A DNA stretch of 21,964 nt, taken from Saccoglossus kowalevskii (taxonomy: Eukaryota; Hemichordata; Enteropneusta; Harrimaniidae). The notes beneath the pieces were generated by a model. The model saw nothing but the letters and a program-made list of their open reading frames with translations, searched no databases and was not told where the DNA came from. The number at the start of each line of letters is the position of its first letter. Within the stretch, counting starts at the first letter, position 1. Location: positions 384,511 to 406,474 of the forward strand of contig NW_003106596.1 in assembly GCF_000003605.2 (NCBI RefSeq), written 5' to 3'. Of the stretch, positions 1-10,343 are shown piece by piece. Made by a program: the position numbers and the translations under genes.

Positions 1-2140
1 AATTCGGCTCATGCATACTAAATGTCGTACATAATTAAAAAAAAAATCACAGTCCCTTGCCAACAAAACAATTTGCAAGTCGTATTCTGGAAGACTGGAT
101 GTGTTGGGGCAGGTAGTTTGAAAGTCACGTGATCGCGATGAAATTAAATATGCTGGGAATTTAGCGTCACACTACAATTTTTTTTTATTTGAAGCTTGCA
201 GAACTTGCAGATTGCAAACCAACCATGCGTTATATGTTTTATTACACCCTACCATCAACATATTTTACGAGAATATACGATTAATCCCGACCTCTCTAAC
301 ATCATCGAAGCCTACAACTGATATTAACTGAATATGTGATAATTAAAGTTCAAATTATATTGCCCATGTATGAAATTGTCTAATATCTTGTTGATTGAGA
401 ATATGTACTCGCATATCACGAGTCTACTTTGGGGAGGTAAATGATCTGTGATATACGCATGCGCACAGCACTTATGATGTCAAAGTGCTTCATTTGTGTC
501 ATTTTTAAAAATTACGTAGGTAGCTGGATGTAGTCATAATTGCTAACTACTATCAACGTCAACAATAGAATTCCTAAAATTACTCATATTTTCAATAACA
601 TGCCTATTTCAACAATAATGTAATGTTTTAATCAAACCCCGTACTGATCTACAGATAATATCGCTTGTTCATTTTTGTAAAATTACGCCGTAACTAATAA
701 CTGAGGAAAAATGGTGTAATCAGAACGTAACGAGATTCAACAAAATAATGAGGATAATAATTCACCGATGATTGCTTCGATGTACGCCACTTATTTACAG
801 TGTTTGGGGTCAACTGTGCTTATTATCGTTGAATGTAGCGGACATAGTGATGTATGTTTCAGGCATATTTAGTCGCCGTCGGGGAAAGGGAAATCATTAC
901 ACGTGGCCAATGGTACGTGGTCCGTAAACACGCAAGGCCATGGTGTACAAACCAATATAGCAATTACAATTACATTACCAGTGACATCTCAAGTGAGACG
1001 CCCCGATTTTTTGTCTAACGTGAATGTGTGTTTCATCCGGCGGTAAGCGTTTCCCAAGCACTTTAAAATTGGACAATATCGGATATAACAGTTATATCAG
1101 CTCGATTTGTAAATCAAAAGTTAAATTATTCATAATATTCTTCAATAAAATATACCATCATTGCAAACTGAATATCTTAAGTACACGGAGGCACACTGGA
1201 TTTCATGTATCGTAAACTTGAAAATAAGAGAAAATATTCTCGTTGTTCTGAGGCTTATCGTCTAATCAAATACTGTGAATGATTTATAATTATTATTTTT
1301 GTTATTGATGACTCCTCAGATGTACGAGTGGCTTCCCCTAAGGCTGTCACCATAATTCACAATATTCATAATTGAAATGGTTTAAACAAATGTAAGTCAG
1401 ATATCTCATGCATATCTCACGAGCACCAGAAGTTGACGGTGTTTCTAACGAGTTCTAATATCAAATCAAAAGATGTTGTTCAAATTAATGAACCGATCCT
1501 TTCATACAACAATTAAACAAGTAATACAGTACATGTATCTGTATTGTATAGTTCATTTAGTAATTGTCATTCTTGACAGAAAGGGAGATTTACTAATGTT
1601 TAACGGCGGCATGAGAGGCCAGGTTGTTTTTGTTTTTTTATAAAAAGTTTTCAAACAAATACGAAATCCCAACTATCACGTGCATGATTGATTAGGAACG
1701 AGAGATACAGAAAAATATTAAGCATTGCCTGGCACGAAATATATCTAGCAAAATTTGATTGTATTATAATTTCATGTTTGTTTAGTTCAGTAGTTTGAGT
1801 AAATGATAATTAATTATAACGTCCGACTGGCGATTATTTTTATCATAAAATATCAACCTGTCTAGATGCATATCGGATTAGACGATTTTGTTTTACATAG
1901 TTCAAGGTCTATAGAACGGCATCATGACATAAATATTCGACAGTTTACAATTAATTCTGTTGCTTCTTTCCCGTACTCGTTCCAGAGCAATCACGTCATA
2001 TGTAAAAGTAACATCCAGATTAGAGACTCGTGAAATCGTTCTATTTAATCACCATGCCAGTTGGCGATGCGTCGAGGCATTATAGATGTGAAGCATGACA
2101 ACTCACTGAAATATAGTAAGTGTATGGCTGGCGTCCGTAC
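1..2140. other. AT-rich non-coding stretch
   Basis: No open frame here is longer than about 60 codons and none resembles a protein family. The sequence is AT-rich and unique within the window. Notable short signals are a CGCATGCG palindrome at 456-463, within TACGCATGCGCA and close to an NRF1 site, and the E-box/CCAAT cluster listed separately at 900-920. I see no tRNA, snRNA or long repeat. This is most simply intergenic or intronic DNA. Confidence 0.6.
900..920. promoter_or_regulatory. E-box / CCAAT composite site
   Basis: A CACGTG E-box at 900-905 is followed at once by GGCCAATGG (CCAAT at 907-911) and then by a second ACGTGG at 915-920, so two ACGTGG copies 14 bp apart bracket a CCAAT box. 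CACGTG is bound by bHLH-zip factors and CCAAT by NF-Y. The compact arrangement suggests a regulatory element, but no gene start is visible beside it. Chance occurrence is possible. Confidence 0.25.
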
Positions 2141-2239
2141 ATGAGGCAGGACACGTACAGTGCAGTGTCTTCCTGTCAGACTTTTGACAGATGTTTTCAG
2201 TGTGCAGTGTGCTGTAAGGAGCGTCTACTGTGGTTCTAG
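2141..2239 (+). other. Small cysteine-rich open frame (32 aa), unproven
   Basis: An ATG at 2141 opens a 32-codon frame ending at TAG 2237-2239. Five cysteines lie between residues 12 and 25 (C12, C18, C21, C24, C25), giving the pattern C-x5-C-x2-C-x2-C-C. The segment is richer in GC than its flanks and repeats GTGCAGTGT-like words. No hydrophobic signal segment precedes the cysteines, so a secreted peptide is not supported unless a leader exon lies upstream. GTAAGG near 2214 could act as a splice donor. I do not recognise a family, and a frame this short occurs often by chance. Confidence 0.12.
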
Positions 2240-2494
2240 TGTCAAGAACTATGCAACACATACTTAATTGGCATGTAGTGCTAATGGCTTAAGCTCAGTC
2301 TTTAAGGTAGAAATGCAGTTTACCTGACAGGTATTTTAATTAGTTAATTAGGAAACCAAAATGACCTCTCTTGTCCACAAATCTATGTGTTTTCGGAATG
2401 ATTATTATATAAATTTTAACATTTTGTTAGTATTTTTTTATGGACACTGTAGTTTGAAATATGCACAAAAATGTGCTTTTTTGGTCAAAAGTGA

Positions 2495-2808
2495 TTTAAA
2501 AAAATTAGCTCCTAAACCATGCTTCTGTTTCCTGTCAAAATTGGTCTGTGGGTACATATGTTTACTATGATTAAATTGCCGTCTTGACAACTGTCTACCA
2601 GTTGTAAAGTTTGCAGGGCAGCAGCCCAAATTTAATTACTTCAAGTTTATGCATAAATTAACACCCAGGCTAATTGTCTGTACGATTGTTGTAACACTGT
2701 TCAACCAAAAACAATGCCCCGACGGCGTGTTGAAGTTAAACACATTATCAATCATTTGTGAAAATTTCAAAACAAAAGGTCAAAGCGTCTAGGAGCTATT
2801 TTTTTAAA
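2495..2808. repeat. Decayed foldback element or two opposed repeat copies
   Basis: TTTAAAAAAATTAGCTCCTA at 2495-2514 has an inverted counterpart, TAGGAGCTATTTTTTTAAA, at 2790-2808, identical except for one missing T. The arms lie about 275 bp apart. Beyond the arms similarity fades, with only scattered matches inward (for example GTCAAAATT near 2536 against AAATTTCAAAAC near 2762). The intervening sequence has no open frame of note. Part of the match is an A run, but the TAGCTCCTA part is complex. The likeliest readings are an old MITE/foldback with eroded arms, or two fragments of one dispersed repeat in opposite orientation. The outer limits are not clear, and the element may extend to about 2360-2960. 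Confidence 0.5.
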
Positions 2809-3215
2809 GTTTAAAGTTTTAAAGAAGCTGAGATAATTGCTAATTTGCATAACAATTCACTCCGTAAGAAGTTTGCTAATGCTCGTAATTAAAATGGCTG
2901 TAACAGTTCCAAATTTAAATGTATTATCGTTTTGTTAAAAATTAAATATAGTGGATATTATGGAGATCCCGTCATTTCTTTTTTTACCAAGTTTCTTTTT
3001 TATTATATATGTACAGCCTTGCTATATCTTGCTAAGCATTCAAAATAGAAAGTGTTTGCACCTGTTATACATATTTTAAAATCGTTTTTTGAGTATGTTC
3101 CACTATTCACAATTCTACACAATTTTAACAGTCTATGGCGAAGACTGTTTGGGTAATAAAAAGCAAAACAAAAAAATCACTCTCAAGTGCCCACAAACCT
3201 GCTTCTAAACCTTAA

Positions 3216-3261
3216 GTGACACTCGTAGCGTATTAGTGTTAATACGTGTCGCTACTGTCAC
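3216..3261. repeat. Bulged 17-bp hairpin
   Basis: GTGACA (3216-3221) pairs with TGTCAC (3256-3261), GTAGCG (3225-3230) with CGCTAC (3250-3255), and TATTA (3231-3235) with TAATA (3240-3244) around a GTGT loop. Bulges are 3 nt on the left and 5 nt on the right; shifting the inner pairing gives a 7-bp CGTATTA/TAATACG stem instead. At 46 nt it is shorter than a typical animal pre-miRNA and matches no conserved mature miRNA I know. It could be a mini-palindrome of transposon origin. Confidence 0.4.
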
Positions 3262-3430
3262 AGTGCCGCTCTTGATGTCACCATTTCCGAGTTTTTTGGT
3301 TTCTGTTTAGCTGCTCTATTTATTCATTTTTGTCGATTCTGAATACAAATTATGACCCGACCAAAAACAATCTGTGAAATTGAAACCGTATATTCAATAA
3401 GTGTTAGCAACATCATGTGCCATTAAACAC

Positions 3431-3522
3431 AGTCGCCGCGCCACGCCGTGTTTATGATGGGTCCCATGCGACTTGTACATTGTTTGAATGAACGAAATTC
3501 GAACACGCGCTGCACGACGACT
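3431..3522 (+). mobile_element. MITE-like element, copy 1 (92 bp)
   Basis: This segment aligns along its whole length, in the same orientation, with 4942-5050. Shared blocks include AGTCG[C/T]CGCGCC at the left end, the CAT-GCGAC region, TACATTGTTT, and GAAATTCGAACACGCGCTG followed by CGACGACT at the right end. The ends are inverted repeats of each other: AGTCGCCGCGCC against the reverse complement of the right end, AGTCGTCGTGCAGCGCG, with TGTT continuing the match. TTAA occurs on both sides (about 3423-3426 and 3529-3533) and could be a TTAA-type target duplication, though it is common in such DNA. There is no coding capacity. It is best read as a short non-autonomous DNA transposon. Copy 1 lacks about 17 bp present in copy 2. 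Confidence 0.65.
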
Positions 3523-4941
3523 CGGTGATTTAAGTATATTCCAGTAACACGACGATTTAAAGTAGCGACTTCATTAGTCTCATTAGTTTGTGTGTATATT
3601 TTTAACGGGCATAATTAATCACAGATGGGTTTATGATTGTTTGCAATTTAATACGAACTTATTAGTACATGTAGTTTTCTTTTTATTAATATTTGTAAGG
3701 CAACTACAATTTACATTCAAACATCTACACTTTAATTAAACACGCTTCGATGGTGACACGAACCAACCAGTTGCATGGGGAGTATAAATTTGCTGTCGTG
3801 TACTATTGCTAGTGAATTTACTGTACTCATCGTCGCGTTCAATGTTGAAAATAAGATACTATACATTGAAACTTTCCAAATTTATATGAACGTTCTAATT
3901 ATGTAATTGTCACCGCCATATTGGTTCGTAAACCAAAACAGCAACGTTGCCAGAACACGTCAAACTAAAACATTGGTGTACTCGGATACGTTGTATATAA
4001 AAAGAAGATCGCGACACGATTGCCTTACAATTCACTTCATTCAATCCTGAACATTTTATACAATAAATAGCAAATTTATTCAAATAAACTATTTGTACTA
4101 ACAATGTCGAATGATGCCTGTAAATGAACTCATTTTTCCAAACGTCGCACCCTCGTAAAAGTGGTTTGAACTAGCCAGTTTTATTCACGTGACGACATCC
4201 AGACGCGGTAAGCAAACCAGTCAACAACTTAGCAGGCAATGTGGCTGTTTTCGTATTCGGAACAATATGCGGTGACAGTAATGTTGAAGTCAACATGCAC
4301 AATTGTTTTCAATACCCTTGAATTCATTATTTCATGGGGAACTTAGCCAATGGGAATTATGTGTATTTGGTCCGAAATTATCAATGAAACTGTTGCAAAA
4401 TACTAACAATTTTCAACGTGTGCAAATACGACGTTCGGCACGGCATTGAGCAGAATTGAAATTATGTACAACTGAGCATATATGCAATGCATTATGCAAA
4501 GCAGTTTTAATTGGAAATTTAATGCAGTTTTTCCATTGTTCTTGTTTTTCTCGAAAAATGCTATTGTTTGAGTTCAATATGCAGTCGCCTTTTTATTAAC
4601 TACAAGACGCCACCGTATACTCGTTCGATCGCTCGGCTCGCCATACAGCTTTTTATATTAAATAAGAACACCGAATCACTTCAAATCATTGTTCATCTTC
4701 TCTCGTAAATCATGGAGCTGCTCATTTCGTAGATTAAAATTGAAAAATCTATCTGAGGCATGTTAGTTTGCGAGTCATACCACCAAGATAGAGTCTTATT
4801 TATTAGTGTGTCTGAATTCGAACACGTTCGTTTTTTTAGTGATATCACATTATTCACATCATTCCAGCGAGCAATGGTAAACAATCCAGTAAAAAGACAT
4901 TTCGGGATAGAAACACTAAAATTGTCCCTAATAAGAGAGGT
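3523..4941. other. AT-rich non-coding stretch between the two MITE-like copies
   Basis: No frame here looks coding. A TATAAAT at about 3783 follows a short G run but has no supporting gene start. AATTCGAACACG at about 4815-4826 is identical to a 12-base block near the right end of the two flanking MITE-like copies and may be a fragment or coincidence. A CACGTGACG word lies at 4186-4194. Confidence 0.5.
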
Positions 4942-5050
4942 AGTCGTCGCGCCGCGTCCTGTTCGACATGGGACTCATAGCGACGTACACAACGCGTGTA
5001 AAATACATTGTTTTTTTACATGAAATTCGAACACGCGCTGTGCGACGACT
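4942..5050 (+). mobile_element. MITE-like element, copy 2 (109 bp)
   Basis: This is the second copy of the family at 3431-3522 and keeps better terminal inverted repeats. The left end, AGTCGTCGCGCCGCG followed by TGTTCGA, mirrors the right end, whose reverse complement reads AGTCGTCGCACAGCGCG then TGTTCGA. That gives imperfect arms of about 24 bp, with GT added just outside both ends. The middle holds about 17 bp absent from copy 1, including a small TGTAAAA...TTTTTACA inverted pair. It is CpG-rich relative to the surroundings, which makes it stand out. Frames running through it (for example 4760-5023) are open by chance. The family (Tc1/mariner, piggyBac or other) cannot be assigned from two copies. 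Confidence 0.65.
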
Positions 5051-5354
5051 ACTGTCCTTTAAACGCATCGATGGGTCGCCGTTCTACACAACTACACCAT
5101 GTGAATTATATAGAAACGACCAATCAGATTATTACTGGGTTATTTATTAAAGTTTGGATATATCGAAATAATTACAGGCAAACAAATATCCATATAAAAC
5201 ACCCAAAACTTGATTCGTACACGTGCATGCACACGGTGTAACGGCTCGCCACTAAAAGGGATCGAGTATATTACAGTATATTACAATGCTTTACTGCATG
5301 TAACTTCCATGATATCCTGGGACTAACAAAATTACGTAATCATATGGAATTATT

Positions 5355-5394
5355 CATAACATAACATTATATAATGGATAATGGTTATGTTATG
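5355..5394. repeat. 11-bp perfect hairpin
   Basis: CATAACATAAC (5355-5365) is exactly complementary to GTTATGTTATG (5384-5394) across an 18-nt AT-rich loop. At this composition I estimate about 0.4 such stems by chance in a window this size, so it is only mildly notable. No T tract or other terminator feature follows. It may be the relic of a palindromic repeat. Confidence 0.45.
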
Positions 5395-6468
5395 TGTTCA
5401 ACATGAACATTGTGTTTCAATTCCATCTTTATATCCTAGTTCTAAATTGTTACCCCTAATTTCGCGTTTTTTCCACGTTGCGTACCTTGTCCCTCCTGCC
5501 AAATAAATCAAATAATTAAAAACAGTAGTAATGTTAATCCTAAAGGAATCAATAGAATGGGCGTGCTCGCACAATATATTATTATATAAATTTTAACTTT
5601 TTAATCGTGACAGATTGCAATCTGTCCGACTTTAAATCTCCTTCCTTCGTATCCTCAAATACACGTAATATAATTTGTCATTATGGCGAGAAAACAACTA
5701 TATTGTATAATAACATATTTAATATCAGATGGACAATACATCTTGGCGATGGATATGTGTGCACAAGTAAATGTAAAATGACAATACTTCAATAACTCAG
5801 TGGAGTTGTTTGAAATGAAAAAACATTCGGCCGACACATAAGCAAAGTCAGCAAAAGTATTTAAAAATCTTTTCAAATTTTCATCATCACTTGAATATAA
5901 ATGGCAGCGTGTCTTTACCGAGGTGCATGTCGGTATCATGTTTTTTTCAATAATTGATTCACAACACCATAAAGGGTGCACAGCAACAGCTCGTACAAGT
6001 GTTTTGGAAATATTATTGCACAGTGTGAAACTTACATGTAATTAATATTTAAATCATATTTAGATAATTATTCACAACTCGTTAGTTCTTTAGAGCGTAG
6101 ATTGTTTGCTAAATCGAAAATAAAAACAAATTAAAGTTCATTGTCCGACAATATGTTGCTTTCGAAATTGTATGCAATGCTTTCTATAAATAAACAATTA
6201 TATCATGCCTATATAGTTGCTAATATGACTCACATTTCCTCTGTGTTCTGTGTTGAACAAACTAAAGTATTTTTAATATGAGGGTTCTCATCGAACTACC
6301 ACCGTCTATATCCACCGTGATTTGAGGTGTGTAGTTGTGTTTTTGCTGAAGTTGAAATTGTTATGTAAGGATGACATGGACGGGTATATATACGGTACAT
6401 ATATTTGTAAATTTCGATCTAAGGCCTTGCAATATCAATGTTGCAACCGGCATGCTTGGCACATGTAT
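5395..6468. other. Non-coding stretch with one chance-length frame
   Basis: The longest ATG-initiated frame in the window, 108 codons, lies here on the minus strand at 5655-5981. Its translation shows no recognisable domain, no clear signal peptide and mixed low-complexity composition, and DNA composition does not rise as in an exon. An overlapping 62-codon frame on the plus strand shows the same open DNA without favouring either. I treat both as chance frames. Confidence 0.45.
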
Positions 6469-6546
6469 ACGTCACAGAAGCGATGAATGGCGCGACTAAC
6501 TTTTTCAGTAATGACGCCACGCATCTATCGCGCCTGACCACGTCAC
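6469..6546. other. GC-rich island with direct and inverted words
   Basis: ACGTCAC occurs at 6469-6475 and 6540-6546, each followed within a few bases by AGCG. Between them GGCGCGA (6489-6495) is matched by TCGCGCC (6528-6534). The block is clearly richer in C, G and CpG than its flanks. It could be a small transposon relic or a regulatory patch with CRE-like halves. There is no open frame across it. Confidence 0.3.
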
Positions 6547-7893
6547 TTAGCGCACTTCACTTCTAATGACATCTAGGATGTACGTAGAACTCATGTTATG
6601 GCTTACAAAATAGTTGAAGAATGAACTTATAACACACTTGTGTGCATGGCTTCATTCATGTTGTGTTCATTTCTTGAAAAATGAAAGAAAAGTCTGTTCA
6701 GCGACACTTACCACTGAAACCACTGTGCTCATGATCCAATATAAATACTTGTTGGAGTGTACCGTTACTGTTCATTGGCGCCATGGAACAACGTAAACCT
6801 AAGTTTTATTATAAGTAATTAATTACTCCAAACGTGGAAATAACTCATCGAATTTTATTGGTAGTGATCATCCCGTCACGACCAATAAACTCCCTGGAGC
6901 AATTTCCCCTAGAAGTTATTAAAAATATGAATCTTAATTCTGTTATCATTCATCAATTGCGATATTACCCTCAAACAACGAGATTGTCGTGAACAAAAGC
7001 ATCTCACGTCTGCTTCTCAATTGGCGCGTAACAATACCTGTCGTCTGTGCTTTTATAGGACGTCCTTTATCTGACGAAAGAGGAATGAGTAATTAGGAAG
7101 AGTGTTTCCTCCTTGAAAAATAGATTAACAAAAAAAATTGATTGTTACTTTATCTTCTTTTTTAGATATTTTGGACACTTGTCGAGTATGTTTTTGATAA
7201 TTTAAAATAATTAGGAATAATTTGTGGGATTTTTTCAAAGTGGGTCACAATTTTATCTTTTGTGCAACCTAATTAGCTCATACACAACCAGAAACGTGTC
7301 AGAACCGCATCATCTGCCGCGTGTCTGATTCTTGTTCAATTCAACTCATCAATTGTCAGACATGTTATGTCGAACGTAGACTTTGCCGCGACTTTCGGAG
7401 ATCAGACCTAAACTCAAGGTACGACTGCAAGGCATCTGAATTCTGAAGGTAAATATGATATTTTCTTCACGAAAAGTTTCTCATTACGATGCAAGCTGTC
7501 TATTCTGCACATACAAAGTTACGACAACCGTTTCAATCAAAGGATATTAAGCCATTTTTTTAAATATGCCAGGCCGTTAATGGATGTCGTAGTTATCTCG
7601 ACTTTTTCTACCATTGTGTCCAATTATGTATTACGCTACGCTTCAATATTGCGATTTCACACACAAACAATGATAGAGTTCTTCGTACATTAATTCACAC
7701 AACAATATTTATAATTTCAAGTTGTATCAGTGTGCGAATGTTCTTAACACTGTTTTACTTAATATGATACCAGGATAGACGAGCATTGAATTTGTTAGCG
7801 TAATTTCATCAAAAACAGACAAGATTTTAATTTAAGCAAATAACACCGAATAAACGGCAAGGTAAAGACTATGTCTAATTATAGTAAACACGT
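6547..7893. other. AT-rich non-coding stretch
   Basis: No credible gene. A somewhat GC-richer patch at about 7300-7450 has a 25-codon open frame that closes with TGA just before a donor-like GAAG-GTAAAT, so it does not make a usable exon in that frame. E2F-like TTGGCGCC and TTGGCGCG words occur near 6776 and 7021. No repeat or RNA gene was recognised. Confidence 0.5.
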
Positions 7894-7983
7894 ACTGCGT
7901 GCGTGACTCGAACCGGCGCTCGCGCACGGCACCTAATCGCCTAGCTTCACGCCACTACACGTCTTCCATTCGGCCACCGGGCA
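7894..7983 (-). repeat. Degenerate class II tRNA-like segment (SINE head or tRNA pseudogene)
   Basis: On the minus strand TGGCCGAATGG (7966-7976) is an excellent RNA polymerase III A box of the tRNA-Ser/Leu type, and GGTTCGAGTC (7905-7914) is a standard B box. The distance from the A-box start to the B-box end is 72 nt, as expected for a class II tRNA with a long variable arm. The structure is broken: the 7 nt before the A box (TGCCCGG) do not pair with the 7 nt where the 3' acceptor strand should lie (7894-7900), and the T stem has two mismatches. It is therefore not a working tRNA. A tRNA-derived SINE head or an old pseudogene explains it. No A-rich tail or clear core domain follows on the minus strand. 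Confidence 0.6.
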
Positions 7984-8110
7984 TCCCCAAAAAATAACCG
8001 AGCTTATTACGTGCAGAGAACATGAAACCCGTCCACGCGATCCGCGCCACACAGCGTGGCCAGAATGCGGCAAAGGCCTTCAGATCTGGCTGTAGTAGGA
8101 TGGTGAAAGT
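7984..8110. other. GC-elevated block next to the tRNA-like segment
   Basis: This block is distinctly richer in GC and CpG than the flanks and directly abuts the 5' side of the tRNA-like segment. It contains a CCACGC (8033-8038) / GCGTGG (8054-8059) hairpin. The minus-strand frame at 7955-8185 owes its length to this composition and runs into the tRNA-like segment, which argues against it being a gene. The block may be part of the same inserted element, upstream of the pol III head. Confidence 0.35.
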
Positions 8111-10177
8111 AATGGTACAGCATTGTAACAGTGAATAAGTACTGAGAAATAATTCTAAACTCATGACGTGTAGTGTCGACAGCAACTATGAGTTAAGATT
8201 TGAATTTACAAACTGACACTCTAGAATGCCGCTGACAAAACCTATCCATACATCCTGTTAGGGTGTGAGCAGACCAACTTGTTTTTGGAGATCTTTATAT
8301 ATATTTTGTAAACGTTTGCATACGTAGTCGTCCACGGTGAGTTTAATTGTAGTTAAATTAGGGGGTCTTAATGCTTAGACGTTAACGCGTTGTGCTTGTG
8401 TGGGCTTAGTTTCTCAATGTGGTCTAACACTTCACAATTCAACAAACGATTTATATTTGATGCAGTGGGTCAATGATTTCGCATTTTCATCAATGTTTTC
8501 AGAGAGTTGTTTGTCGAGTAATTTTTCAAGGTATTTTCTCATTTGTCAGTGCGCCATCACGATGAAAGTGAGAAATGTCTGAGTAGATACAATTATCTGC
8601 ATTGAAACTAAGATATCAATCTGAGATTAAAAATGAGTAAAACGTATGAGGATGATGTTTTCTATTAATTTTTGAGGGAAAAATAACACCCTCCCGAAAT
8701 AGTGGGAGAATTAGATATACGGTTAATACCCTTGATGCAGTCGTGCATAATATGTGCTCATTGAAGTAAGTTCAATTACGTCATTAAACCGTTACAGCAA
8801 TCTAACGCATTAAAGTCTAACTAGATATAAATTAGGTTTATCAACTTCGTAAGAATTGCTTTTCGAAATTGAAAAATTTTATTCTCGCGTATGAATCGAA
8901 AACAAATGGTGAGATAATTAATTACAGTTAAAAGAGATCGTAAATACACAAACATGTTGAAAATATTCCAAAGTTTACGAAATAAATCAACTGCAAACAT
9001 TAGATCAGTTTACGGTGGAATACACATATACGAGTTATTACCGACCAAGATTCTTTTAAATTGCGTCTTAATTCATCTGCTGTTACGTCATTCAAAATTA
9101 GAATAGTAAACCTGGAGCTCGGTTCAGAAAACTCAAAGTACTCGGTCGAAATGCATTTGTCTCCCTGTTGTGGCTAGTCGTTCAATCCATGGATTACTCT
9201 GATGTGAGTCACAATGGTATTGCGGGAGTAAGGAGGTAAGACCGAGTAGGGGCGCACGAGTAAAAATAAGTGGCCTGGCAGCGCAGACTGTTACGCCCTA
9301 AGTTTCCTGAAAAACATATTCTAGGCAATACTGTCGTCATTATTTACATCTCTGGTGTCTCACGTTATATTGTCAGCACTTGTCTACTATTCCCCGTCGA
9401 CTTTGCTGGGCACTGTGATTAATGTTGTACGTGAGACTCAGCTCCAGTTCCCTCGGACTTAAGTTGCTATTATATACTGTGACCGAAAACACGTACATGG
9501 TGTTTTAATGATCATTATATATTGTGAATATAAGTTATCTGGCGATGTTCAACACACATGAACTGGATAAATTCTTGCTCTAGGTGTACTGAGAGACTTA
9601 AATGTGGGAATTGGTGATGTGATGATTTATTTCAGGTCATACCTGCTCTCCGATTCTCGCCGTCGTTACCTTAGGTAAATATATATATATAGTGTCATCA
9701 GAATGATTTTTTTTTCACCTGTAATAATTAGTCTATCCACGCTACACGTAGTCTCTAGCGTTTTCTGAATCAAGCATGAACGAACACACAAATACTGATG
9801 TAAAAACAAATTAAAACGCAGGCTAGGACACAAATAGTATACAATAGCTGTAATTGAAATTAGAGTATGTCGATAATACCATCGGATGCGTGTTTAAACT
9901 GAGAACTTTTCAAGATATTCAGATAGTTCGGCGCGTAGAAGGGGAAGGTTATTTTTCAGATTAACGCAATTGAGCCTGTCGTCTGCGCAGTTCGGTCAGA
10001 CAGGTCATGTGACCGTAAAGCTTGAAATTTGTTGTGTCATCGTGGTGCTGTACAATGTATGTGGCGAGAGATCTGCTGTTAAGAAGCTGCTGTTATGATT
10101 CAAAATTAGTGATTAAAACTCTCGTGATATAGCTAAATTAAATATGACTCATTTTTTTTCCATAAAATGGACGCAAG
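8111..10177. other. AT-rich non-coding stretch
   Basis: No gene supported. There is a donor-like CACG-GTGAGT at about 8333-8341 and another, GGAG-GTAAGA, at about 9234-9243, but the upstream frames are short and lack convincing acceptors. A short (AT)n run lies at 9679-9691. Several TTACGTCA/TACGTCA words occur (about 8779 and 9085) and could be bZIP sites. Confidence 0.5.
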
Positions 10178-10343
10178 CCAACGTTAAAAAAGTAACTGTG
10201 CCTAGTGTCGCAACGTTTGTCAGAACGCCCAAGAACTTCAACATTCTGAATTGTGCGGTCTTGCTTCAAGAAGGAGACTACGTGCCAAATGGGTTGTTGA
10301 GTGTAAAATGTTTCGATCAGCTCATCTCTACAATGAAGCAGGC
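10178..10343 (+). other. Possible internal exon (166 nt), unproven
   Basis: A frame open from 10144 to 10347 crosses a segment whose GC is 44 percent by my count, against a mid-30s background. It ends at a strong donor-like site, CAGGC-GTGAGT, with GT at 10344-10345. A possible acceptor is GACGCAAG at 10177, preceded by a T-rich run at about 10151-10160. The translated segment (around residues 12-67 of the open frame) has mixed, globular-looking composition with GC3 near one half, but I recognise no domain. The opposite strand is also open over the same bases (10138-10359), which weakens the case. Without a neighbouring exon this stays a candidate. Confidence 0.2.

Noticed and set aside
88-98. 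TGGAAGACT, identical to the start of miR-7
   Set aside because: The match stops after 9 bases and no complementary arm lies nearby to form a precursor hairpin.
5655-5981. 108-codon minus-strand frame, the longest in the window
   Set aside because: About 0.3 frames of this length are expected by chance at this base composition. No domain, signal peptide, exon-like composition or splice context was visible.
7360-7450. Possible exon ending at GAAG-GTAAAT
   Set aside because: The open frame closes with TGA just before the donor and the other frames have earlier stops.
9100-9240. Possible exon ending at GGAG-GTAAGA
   Set aside because: The only long frame opens right after a stop in intron-like sequence, has no convincing acceptor, and the peptide is not recognisable.
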